NCBI GenBank assembly: GCA_001778275.1
Contig: MFGM01000056.1
Location: forward strand, 1-8,353
Source: Candidatus Falkowbacteria bacterium RIFOXYC2_FULL_48_21
GTDB taxonomy: Bacteria > Patescibacteriota > Patescibacteriia > UBA11705 > JABHMO01
DNA: 8,353 nucleotides
Direction: 5' to 3'
Translations under genes and position numbers: made by a program
Notes under the pieces: model-generated
What the model was told of the DNA's origin: nothing
Databases searched by the model: none
The model's input: the letters and a program-made list of their open reading frames with translations, nothing else
In this document: positions 1 to 4,952 of the stretch, in pieces
Position numbering within the stretch: the first letter of the stretch is position 1
How the letters are laid out: each line of letters starts with the position of its first letter

Positions 1-1740
1 ATGAAGAAGTGGAATGTGAGGCCGAACGCGCCATTGGCGTTTTTGGCAGAGTTGAAAACGTTGCCGCCACTTGTCGCGCAACTATTGTATAACAGAGAGC
101 AAAAAAGTCAATTCGAGATTGACGCTTTTTTGCGTCCGGAGTATGGCAACGCGCATAATCCTTTTTTGTTTGTCGAAATGAAGAAGGCGGTGGAGAGAAT
201 TTGGCTGGCGATTGAGCGAAACGAAAAGGTTTTGATTCACGGTGACTATGACGCGGACGGCGTGACCAGCGCGGCCGTCCTGTTTAAGACGTTAAAAGTG
301 CTTGGTGCCGATGCGAATGTATTCATCCCTCATAGAGAACATGATGGTTACGGTATTAATCCAAATAATTTGAACAATTTCATTGTTCAAGGCGTTAAAT
401 TGTTTATTACCGTAGATTGCGGCGTATCAAACGCCGCGGAGATTGACGTTTTGAACGCCGCCGGCGTGGACGTTATCGTTACAGACCACCACGAGCCGCC
501 GCCGGAGTTGCCGCGCGCGTTTGCTATTCTTGATCCAAAGGTGGTGAACAGCGGTTATCCGTTTCCGTTCCTATCCGGCGCGGGCGTGGCGTTTAAGTTG
601 GCCCAAGCGCTATTGCGTGGAGAGCGGCAAGTCCAAAGTCCAGAGTTAAAAGTCAAAAGTCTAGAATTACAAAAATATGGCGGAGGGGAGGGTTTTGAAA
701 AGTGGTTGCTTGATATTGTGGCCGTGGGCACCGTGGCGGATGTTGTTCCGTTGATCGGCGAAAATCGCATTTTAGCGAAGTGGGGTTTGGTTGTTCTCGA
801 AAAAACCCGGAACGTGGGATTGCAAAAGTTGCTGGAAATAATCGGCAATAAAAAATTGGATGCCTACACGATCGGCTTTCAAATCGCGCCGCGCTTGAAC
901 GCGGCGGGCCGAATGAAGCATGCGGATGCGGCGTTTAATTTATTGGTTGAAGAAGATGAAACGCGCGCCTCACAGTTGGCGGCTGATTTGCAAAAAAATA
1001 ATTCCGATCGCCAACGAGCGATTGAAACTGCGTTAACATCGGCCAAGGCGAAGATTACGGACAGATTACAAGAAAAAGTTTTTTTCTTATTTGAAGAAGG
1101 CTGGCCGCCCGGCTTGATCGGTCTAATCGCCGGCAAGCTGTGCGACGAGTTGTCGCGGCCGGTGATCGCCATGACGCTGTGTAACGGCAAGGTCGTTGGT
1201 TCCGGTCGGAGCGTTGATGGGTTTAACATCACGCAAGGGTTGCAAGCCGTTTGCCAACACTTTGCGCGTTTTGGCGGACACGCGGGTGCGTGTGGGTTCA
1301 CGTTGAACTCTTTGGAAATCAAGGAAAGCTTCGAAATTGATTTGCAAAATTATGCCGTCGGCTTGTTAAGTCAACTTGACTTAACGCCCACGTTATCAAT
1401 TGATGCGGAGTTGAGGCTGTCGGACGCGACGTTTGATTTGTTGAATCACTTGCAAGGGTTTGAGCCGCACGGCGAGGGAAATGAGAAGCCGCTGTTTTTA
1501 ATCAAGAATTTACAAATCGTTTCCGCGGACGCGATCGGTGGCGAGTTGACGCACCTCCGCTTGCGCGTGAAGCAGGATCCGCCCATGGTTTACAAGATGC
1601 TTTGGTTTGGCCACGCGAAAGAATGGCTGCCGCAGATTCGCGTTGGTGATGCGGTGGACGCGGTGTGCGAGGTAGGTGTTAATGAGTGGAATGGAAATAG
1701 GGAGGTGGAATTTAGGATAGTGGATTTACGTAAATCATAA
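1..1740 (+). CDS. recJ: Single-stranded-DNA-specific exonuclease RecJ
   Basis: RecJ degrades single-stranded DNA 5' to 3' in the cytoplasm during recombinational and mismatch repair. The 579-residue length matches full-length family members. Visible DHH-phosphoesterase motifs are GDYDADG (81-87), VDCG (138-141), DHH (162-164), SGAGVAFKL (192-200), GTVADVVP (243-250) and PRLNAAGRM (297-305). The DHHA1 part follows with GWPPGLIGLIAGKL (367-380), SGRS (401-404) and GGHAGACG (425-432). A C-terminal OB-like domain begins around 455, with FEPHGEGNEKP at 487-497. All metal-binding motifs appear intact. The ATG is the first base of the window, so its ribosome site cannot be judged, but the N-terminal WNVRPNAP region looks like a normal family start. 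Oddity: residues 210-223, in the variable stretch between the SGAG and GTVADVVP motifs, are encoded by a degenerate heptamer array. The next gene starts 139 bases downstream behind its own possible promoter. Confidence 0.97.
   Translation: MKKWNVRPNAPLAFLAELKTLPPLVAQLLYNREQKSQFEIDAFLRPEYGNAHNPFLFVEMKKAVERIWLAIERNEKVLIHGDYDADGVTSAAVLFKTLKVLGADANVFIPHREHDGYGINPNNLNNFIVQGVKLFITVDCGVSNAAEIDVLNAAGVDVIVTDHHEPPPELPRAFAILDPKVVNSGYPFPFLSGAGVAFKLAQALLRGERQVQSPELKVKSLELQKYGGGEGFEKWLLDIVAVGTVADVVPLIGENRILAKWGLVVLEKTRNVGLQKLLEIIGNKKLDAYTIGFQIAPRLNAAGRMKHADAAFNLLVEEDETRASQLAADLQKNNSDRQRAIETALTSAKAKITDRLQEKVFFLFEEGWPPGLIGLIAGKLCDELSRPVIAMTLCNGKVVGSGRSVDGFNITQGLQAVCQHFARFGGHAGACGFTLNSLEIKESFEIDLQNYAVGLLSQLDLTPTLSIDAELRLSDATFDLLNHLQGFEPHGEGNEKPLFLIKNLQIVSADAIGGELTHLRLRVKQDPPMVYKMLWFGHAKEWLPQIRVGDAVDAVCEVGVNEWNGNREVEFRIVDLRKS
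628..669 (+). repeat. Degenerate heptamer tandem array inside recJ
   Basis: Six 7-base units in register: caagtcc, aaagtcc, agagtta, aaagtca, aaagtct and agaatta. Six heptamers make 42 bases, or 14 codons, so the array keeps the reading frame and encodes residues 210-223 of RecJ. It lies between two conserved motif blocks. Its A-rich composition differs from the GC-rich codons on both sides. Confidence 0.7.
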
Positions 1741-1766
1741 ATCAAAAATCGAAAATCTGAAATGCT
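1732..1766 (+). repeat. Heptamer tandem array over the recJ stop codon
   Basis: Five consecutive 7-base units: aaatcat, aaatcaa, aaatcga, aaatctg and aaatgct. The first four share the core AAATC and the fifth is degraded. The array begins in the last sense codons of recJ, includes its TAA stop and runs 26 bases beyond it. Unit length and AT-rich style match the array inside recJ at 628-669. Confidence 0.75.
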
Positions 1767-1787
1767 TAGTTTTCGTATGCGCTGCGT

Positions 1788-1814
1788 TTGACTTTTTAAT
1801 TACAGTGCAATAAG
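1788..1814 (+). promoter_or_regulatory. Possible sigma-70-type promoter for the small protein
   Basis: TTGACT at 1788-1793 is a good -35 match. The best -10 is TGC-AATAAG at 1806-1814, an extended -10 form with only a 15-base spacer; TAAGCT at 1811 gives 17 bases but a poorer match. The start codon is about 65 bases downstream. The call is weak because no -10 is both close to consensus and well spaced. Confidence 0.3.
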
Positions 1815-1857
1815 CTATCAGATCGGCGGTTTGATCGAGCGATGTTGTCCCAACAGC

Positions 1858-1874
1858 CCTTTGATAAAGGAGAG
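1858..1874 (+). promoter_or_regulatory. Ribosome binding site within a small hairpin
   Basis: AAAGGAGAG at 1866-1874 is the clearest Shine-Dalgarno in the window, and its GGAG core ends 7 bases before the ATG at 1880. This decides the start: the GTG at 1874 overlaps the ribosome site and is too close. The sequence CCTTT-GAT-AAAGG (1858-1870) can fold into a 5-bp hairpin covering the 5' half of the site. A second small hairpin, TGTTG-TCC-CAACA (1843-1855), lies just upstream. Confidence 0.6.
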
Positions 1875-1879
1875 TGGCC

Positions 1880-2308
1880 ATGAATAGTGAAAAGAAAAAG
1901 CCTTATGCGGAAGTGGTGAGAGAAAGGATGGAAAAGGCGCAGGAAGAAAAACACTTAGCACAAGCGGCAAGGACGAAGCGGGAATCAGCGGCCTATTGGA
2001 GCGCATACGAAGAAGAAAAAGTGCGGCTGGAAAATGGCGGCATGCAGGCGTTGTTTGAGAAAGAATGGAAGCCTCAAATTGATGAAGCGGCCGGCCGGAG
2101 TGAAAACGAGATAACTATCGTTTTGCAACGCAATTCAGGGAGAAATGACGTTTTTTTTACAGAGAATAAGGTGCGGTACGAAGTCGGTGTCGTGTTCTTG
2201 AGCCGGGAAGGCTTTATCACTGAGTTGCATCTGCGTTTTTTGGAAGGCACGGGCGGCGATGATCCGTATCCTGACGAAACCTTCATCGGCATCAAGGTGC
2301 GGTGGTAA
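1880..2308 (+). CDS. Hypothetical small soluble protein
   Basis: I do not recognise this 142-residue protein. It has no signal peptide or membrane segment, so it is probably cytoplasmic. The first half (to about residue 70) is highly charged with frequent Lys, Glu, Arg and Ala, and looks helical, possibly coiled coil. The second half alternates hydrophobic and polar residues as in beta strands (ITIVLQR, VRYEVGVVFL, TELHLRF) and ends with FIGIKVRW. No catalytic signature or cysteine pattern is visible. It has its own strong ribosome site, a possible upstream promoter and an intrinsic terminator 10 bases after its stop, so it is probably a single-gene unit. The ATG at 1880 is preferred over the GTG at 1874 because of Shine-Dalgarno spacing. 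Good initiation signals, unbroken length and bacterial-looking codon use support a real gene; function is unknown. Confidence 0.78.
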   Translation: MNSEKKKPYAEVVRERMEKAQEEKHLAQAARTKRESAAYWSAYEEEKVRLENGGMQALFEKEWKPQIDEAAGRSENEITIVLQRNSGRNDVFFTENKVRYEVGVVFLSREGFITELHLRFLEGTGGDDPYPDETFIGIKVRW

Positions 2309-2318
2309 TTATTTTTCG

Positions 2319-2353
2319 ACCGTCGGAACATTCCGGCGGTTTTATTTTTTCTT
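2319..2353 (+). terminator. Intrinsic terminator after the small protein gene
   Basis: A 9-bp stem pairs ACCGTCGGA (2319-2327) with TCCGGCGGT (2332-2340), with one G-T wobble and a 4-base loop. It is followed at once by the T-rich tract TTTATTTTTTCTT (2341-2353). The stop codon is 10 bases upstream, a typical distance. Confidence 0.88.
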
Positions 2354-2359
2354 ATTGTT

Positions 2360-2368
2360 TGCTATTAT
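2360..2368 (+). promoter_or_regulatory. Extended -10 promoter element for rnhA
   Basis: TGC-TATTAT fits the extended -10 consensus TGn-TATAAT with one mismatch. It lies directly after the preceding terminator, 45 bases before the rnhA start codon. The -35 region falls in the terminator T-tract and shows no real match. Two stronger elements of the same form lie upstream of later genes, which supports the reading. Confidence 0.5.
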
Positions 2369-2383
2369 TAGTTTGTTGTTGGT

Positions 2384-2424
2384 GATTGTTTGATTAACCT
2401 GATTAACTGATTTATGCGATTAAT
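2384..2424 (+). repeat. GATT-based short tandem repeat leading into rnhA
   Basis: GATT recurs at 2384, 2392, 2401, 2409 and 2418, spaced 8, 9, 8 and 9 bases. Two units are nearly identical (gattaacct and gattaact). The array fills the rnhA leader, includes the start codon and leaves no recognisable Shine-Dalgarno. Confidence 0.55.
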
Positions 2425-2818
2425 AATTAACACCGACGGCGGCGCGCGCGGCAATCCCGGTCCGGCGGCCATCGGGGTGGTGATTAAAAACGAAAAAGGT
2501 GATGTGTTGTTTGCCGCCGGAAAGTACATCGGTGAAACCACGAACAATCAGGCTGAATATCAAGCCGTGGTTTTGGCGCTGGAAAAAGCGCACGAGCTTG
2601 GCGGTACGGAATTGCATTTTAATTTGGACAGCGAATTAGTCGTCAAACAGTTGAAAGGGGAGTATAAAGTAAAGAATCAAGATTTGGCTGTGCAATTTAT
2701 AAAAATTTGGCGTTTACAACAAAAGTTCAAGAAAATTGAGTTCCAGCATGTTTATCGAGAGAAGAATAAAGAGGCGGACACTTTGGTAAATACGGCGTTA
2801 GACCAAAGAAGTTCATAA
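2414..2818 (+). CDS. rnhA: Ribonuclease HI family protein
   Basis: RNase HI cleaves the RNA strand of RNA:DNA hybrids in the cytoplasm, removing R-loops and primer remnants. The 134 residues form one complete RNase H fold. The four catalytic acidic positions are visible: Asp8 in NTDGGARGNPGPA, Glu48 in NNQAEYQAVVLALE, Asp72 in LDSELVVKQLKG and Asp122 in REKNKEADTLVN. His112 in QHVYREKN sits where such proteins carry a conserved basic or histidine residue. It is slightly shorter than E. coli RNase HI and resembles the compact form with the TDGGaRGNPGPaa signature seen in many Gram-positive, archaeal and CPR genomes. The ATG at 2414 is supported because the first beta strand (RLIINTDGG) starts immediately after it. 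No Shine-Dalgarno is seen. The next terminator is about 390 bases after the stop, so the transcript may carry a long, structured tail. Confidence 0.95.
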   Translation: MRLIINTDGGARGNPGPAAIGVVIKNEKGDVLFAAGKYIGETTNNQAEYQAVVLALEKAHELGGTELHFNLDSELVVKQLKGEYKVKNQDLAVQFIKIWRLQQKFKKIEFQHVYREKNKEADTLVNTALDQRSS

Positions 2819-2850
2819 TATGAATGGTAAGGAATGCCGTAAATGGCTTG

Positions 2851-2888
2851 CCCTGAACCGAACGACCAACGGGAGTTCGGGTTCAGGG
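2851..2888. repeat. Imperfect palindrome, strong hairpin
   Basis: CCCTGAACCGAAC (2851-2863) pairs with GTTCGGGTTCAGGG (2875-2888), with one bulged G and an 11-base loop. There is no T-tract after it, so it is more likely a dispersed palindromic repeat than a terminator. Confidence 0.75.
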
Positions 2889-2919
2889 TGAATCAGGCGT
2901 TGGATGAGCGGGCTGCGGG

Positions 2920-2976
2920 GTAGGAGATTGCCACCTGCCCGCAGTGCTTCGCCCAGCGATGCAGGCAGGCGATGAC
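2920..2976 (+). repeat. Divergent copy of the 32-bp repeat arm
   Basis: GTAGGAGATTGCCAC (2920-2934) is identical to 3028-3042, and GCGATGACG (2968-2976) matches GCAATGACG (3052-3060) with one change. Between them this copy carries its own insert, about 25 bases longer than in the other copy, bracketed by CCTGCC (2934-2939) and GGCAGG (2964-2969). Confidence 0.65.
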
Positions 2977-2979
2977 GAT

Positions 2980-2994
2980 ACGCCCGAAGGGCGT
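2980..2994. repeat. Short perfect hairpin, duplicated at 3142-3156
   Basis: ACGCCC-GAA-GGGCGT is a perfect 6-bp stem with a 3-base loop. The near-identical ACGCCC-GTA-GGGCGT lies at 3142-3156 inside the inverted-repeat element, differing only in one loop base. Confidence 0.65.
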
Positions 2995-3028
2995 GGGGGT
3001 CTTACTCGCTACGCTCGCCGGTGGAGTG

Positions 3029-3192
3029 TAGGAGATTGCCACGCAAAGCTCGCAATGACGTCCCGATTAGCGGGACGTCACGCGCTTCGCGCGTAAACCG
3101 TTTACCGCCTATGGTGGTAATCGTCATGCGGTAATCGCTTCACGCCCGTAGGGCGTAGTTCGTCATTGCGAGCTTTGCGTGGCAATCTCCTA
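3029..3192. mobile_element. 164-bp element with perfect 32-bp terminal inverted repeats
   Basis: Bases 3029-3060 and 3161-3192 are exact reverse complements over 32 bases, starting TAGGAGATTGCCACG and ending in its complement. The 100-base spacer contains further hairpins: TGACGTCCCG with CGGGACGTCA (3056-3080), ACGCGC-TTC-GCGCGT (3080-3094), TTACCGCC with GGTGGTAA (3102-3120) and ACGCCC-GTA-GGGCGT (3142-3156). The arm resembles the 'GTCATTGCGAG...GTGGCAATCTC' dispersed repeats I recall from several bacterial genomes. It has no coding capacity and no obvious target-site duplication, so it would be a non-autonomous element or a repeat extragenic palindrome. GGGGGTCT (2995-3002) and AGACCCCC (3192-3199) add an outer inverted pair. 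Confidence 0.7.
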
Positions 3193-3204
3193 GACCCCCG
3201 CCAT

Positions 3205-3232
3205 TCACGGATTTGCGTTTCCGTGATTTTTT
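3205..3232 (+). terminator. Intrinsic terminator before the surface protein gene
   Basis: TCACGGA (3205-3211) pairs perfectly with TCCGTGA (3220-3226) around an 8-base loop, followed by six Ts (3227-3232). It would end transcription arriving from rnhA through the repeats and insulate the next promoter. Confidence 0.75.
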
Positions 3233-3248
3233 ATTGCGCGTGAATTTG

Positions 3249-3257
3249 TGGTATAAT
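3249..3257 (+). promoter_or_regulatory. Extended -10 promoter of the surface protein gene
   Basis: TGG-TATAAT is a perfect extended -10 element. No -35 of normal spacing is seen (TTGCGC at 3234-3239 leaves only 12 bases). Transcription starting about 7 bases after the -10 would begin at about 3264-3265, almost on the ATG at 3266. The mRNA would then be leaderless or nearly so, and no Shine-Dalgarno exists. Confidence 0.75.
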
Positions 3258-3265
3258 AACAATGT

Positions 3266-4840
3266 ATGGAAAAACCGTTTCGCTTTTCTCAATTTTTTGT
3301 TATTTCCCGCTTGGGTATTTTTTTGTTTCTTTGCTTCATTGCTTCGTTGTTTCTATGCTTCTATGTCTATGTCGCCGAAGCCAACAAAAATCACAAAATC
3401 AACGGCTTTGCTTGGTCGGAAAATCTGGGTTGGGTGTCGTTGAACTGTTATAACGACGGACTGCTGAATAAGTGCGCCTCATCCGATTATGGTTTGGATT
3501 ATGACAAAGCGTCGAACGAGGTTTACGGCTTTGCGTGGTCGGAGCATGGCGGTTGGTTATGTGTGGGCAAGTCGTGTTTGACGACTAATCAGAAAGTTGC
3601 GCCGGACGGAAAAGCGCCAACCGCGCGTCTGATGGAACACGGTTTGCTGGCCGGCTGGGCGAGTTGGGTGGTGCTCGGAAATGACGGTTGGATCAAATTG
3701 GATGGAGCGAAGGTGGCGAGCGTTGGAAAAAAATACAGTTGTCAAAATTGCGTCCGATTGAAAGATGAGGCGAGCGAGCGATGCGAATTTTGTTTTGCTG
3801 ATTCGCATTTCAGCGGCAGCAAAGAAATTTGTTCCGACTGCATCGGTTGCAATACCAAAACAAGCGTTTGCCATCAGTGCGCGAGCTGTCAAGATTTTGG
3901 TATCGGCATAGATTATTCGCGCAATCGCTTGTCCGGCTGGGCGTGGAACGCGGGCGAGCCGAATGGCGTTGGTCTTGGCTGGCTGCAGTTCGCGTCGAGT
4001 TTCAACGCCGGCGCGGTTCATCCGCCGTATTTGCAAACCGTGGGCGGCGATGTTTACGGTGGGGGAGGCGTGGGCGCGTTGAATCAGGGTGTGTTGCCCG
4101 ATGGACAATTTAACGCGACGTATCGAATTGAAAGCGATGGTAGCATCGTACATTTTTCTTCCACTTGTGTTGAACCGGGGAAATGCAATACCTCGGAGAG
4201 TTGGATGGATGATGATTCGTCGTTAACGTTGCCGAAAAAAGAAAATGAATATCGCGGTGAATTCGGCGCGCTGGATTTGCGCGGTTTGTTCGCCGGACAA
4301 TACGGGGAGGTGAAAAAAATCGCCTCGAACGGCGCGGGCTTGGCGAATCCGTTGACCGGACAAGTTTATTATTTAAATGGCGATTTGCATCTTGGTTATC
4401 AAAGTTTCAAAAACGGAACCAATAAGTTGGCCGGTGCCGGCACGATCGTTGTGAAGGGAGACGTGTATATTGAGGGAAACATTTTGTATGAAAATATGCC
4501 GGTGACAACGGCGCATAATTTGGCGTCGCTCGGTTGGATCGTTTTGAAAAAGGACAATGGCGTTGGTGGCAACATTTACATCGCGGCGAACGTGGAAAAT
4601 GTGGTTGGTAATTTTTATGCGGAAAATAAAATTTATACCGGCACCACCGGACAGGCGGACACGGAAAAAGGGTTGAGAATTGACGGACTCATGGTGGCGC
4701 GACAGTTCGAATTTCAGAGAATATTCAGCGATCTGGAAAAGGGCGGTCCGGCCGAATTGGTTGTTTACGACGGTCGCGTGGTGGCCAATCCGCCGCCCGG
4801 ATTCACCGACATTACGAAAGCTTTGCCTAATTTCAAATAA
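3266..4840 (+). CDS. Exported surface protein with Trp-rich repeats and Cys module
   Basis: The 524-residue protein starts with a hydrophobic segment (about 16-36) followed by AEA-N, a plausible signal peptidase I site after residue 39. Four Trp-rich units follow: GFAWSENLGWVSL (47-59), GFAWSEHGGW (88-97), a longer GWASWVVLGNDGWIKL (130-145) and GWAWNAGEPNGVGLGWLQF (224-242). Units 2 and 4 are preceded by YGLDYD- or FGIGIDY-type leads. Between units 3 and 4, residues 159-208 hold ten cysteines as two CxxC pairs and two CxxCxxC triplets. Other close pairs are C61/C70, C99/C104 and C301/C307. Residues 330-524 form a separate domain with repetitive beta-like strands (GTIVVKGDVYIEGNI, GGNIYIAANVENVVGNFYAENKIYTG) and the ending YDGRVVANPPPGFTDITKALP. 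Similar repeats and endings recur in CPR surface proteins as I remember them; the biochemical role is unknown. It has its own promoter and terminator upstream and precedes the pilus operon. Confidence 0.88.
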   Translation: MEKPFRFSQFFVISRLGIFLFLCFIASLFLCFYVYVAEANKNHKINGFAWSENLGWVSLNCYNDGLLNKCASSDYGLDYDKASNEVYGFAWSEHGGWLCVGKSCLTTNQKVAPDGKAPTARLMEHGLLAGWASWVVLGNDGWIKLDGAKVASVGKKYSCQNCVRLKDEASERCEFCFADSHFSGSKEICSDCIGCNTKTSVCHQCASCQDFGIGIDYSRNRLSGWAWNAGEPNGVGLGWLQFASSFNAGAVHPPYLQTVGGDVYGGGGVGALNQGVLPDGQFNATYRIESDGSIVHFSSTCVEPGKCNTSESWMDDDSSLTLPKKENEYRGEFGALDLRGLFAGQYGEVKKIASNGAGLANPLTGQVYYLNGDLHLGYQSFKNGTNKLAGAGTIVVKGDVYIEGNILYENMPVTTAHNLASLGWIVLKKDNGVGGNIYIAANVENVVGNFYAENKIYTGTTGQADTEKGLRIDGLMVARQFEFQRIFSDLEKGGPAELVVYDGRVVANPPPGFTDITKALPNFK

Positions 4841-4875
4841 ATAGTGGATAATTATTTCAGCTTCCGGAATAAAAA

Positions 4876-4884
4876 TGTTATAAT
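4876..4884 (+). promoter_or_regulatory. Extended -10 promoter of the pilus operon
   Basis: TGT-TATAAT is a perfect extended -10 element, 68 bases before the pilM ATG. TTCAGC at 4856-4861 could be a weak -35 with a 17-base spacer. A second -10-like sequence, TATACT (4929-4934), lies closer to the start and could give a shorter leader. Confidence 0.7.
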
Positions 4885-4899
4885 AAACTAGTCAATTAT

Positions 4900-4917
4900 C
4901 GTCGGTCGCAACCGACG
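4900..4917 (+). promoter_or_regulatory. Leader hairpin upstream of pilM
   Basis: CGTCGGT (4900-4906) pairs perfectly with ACCGACG (4911-4917) around a CGCA loop, within the predicted pilM 5' leader. No T-tract follows, so it is not a simple terminator. It could stabilise the mRNA or be a protein site; nothing in the sequence decides this. Confidence 0.5.
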
Positions 4918-4952
4918 GAAATTTCAAGTATACTATTCGTAATTTGTAATAT

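Larger units (their letters stand above)
2819..3204. other. Non-coding palindrome-rich intergenic region
   Basis: No credible gene lies between the rnhA stop and the terminator at 3205. The stretch is a mosaic of at least seven hairpins and repeated fragments, listed separately. It is more GC-rich than its surroundings. No tRNA, rRNA or transposase is visible. Confidence 0.8.

Noticed and set aside
879..1322. A 147-codon minus-strand open frame
   Set aside because: It is the antisense shadow of the conserved RecJ DHHA1 region, and its translation shows no family pattern.
2920..3192. A CRISPR array
   Set aside because: The repeats are few, differ in length and include inverted copies; there are no regular spacers and no cas genes.
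3234..3257. TTGCGC as a -35 box for the surface protein promoter
   Set aside because: The spacer to TATAAT would be only 12 bases, too short for a normal sigma-70 promoter; the extended -10 is enough.
3213..3453. Two short plus-strand frames, one starting at the ATG at 3262
   Set aside because: Both overlap the terminator, promoter or signal-peptide coding region of the 3266 gene; the 3266 frame alone continues for 524 codons with consistent domains.
3557..4153. A 198-codon open frame on the minus strand
   Set aside because: It lies wholly inside the surface protein gene, has no ribosome site or recognisable domain, and the plus-strand frame shows clear repeats and a signal peptide.
3266..4840. 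The surface protein as a metalloenzyme or electron carrier because of its CxxC motifs
   Set aside because: There is no heme motif (CxxCH), no ferredoxin spacing and no catalytic signature; many cysteines are in close pairs that fit disulfides in an exported protein.
4841..4875. A terminator between the surface protein gene and pilM
   Set aside because: ATTATTTC and GGAATAAAAAT pair only partly, and there is no GC-rich stem with a T-tract.
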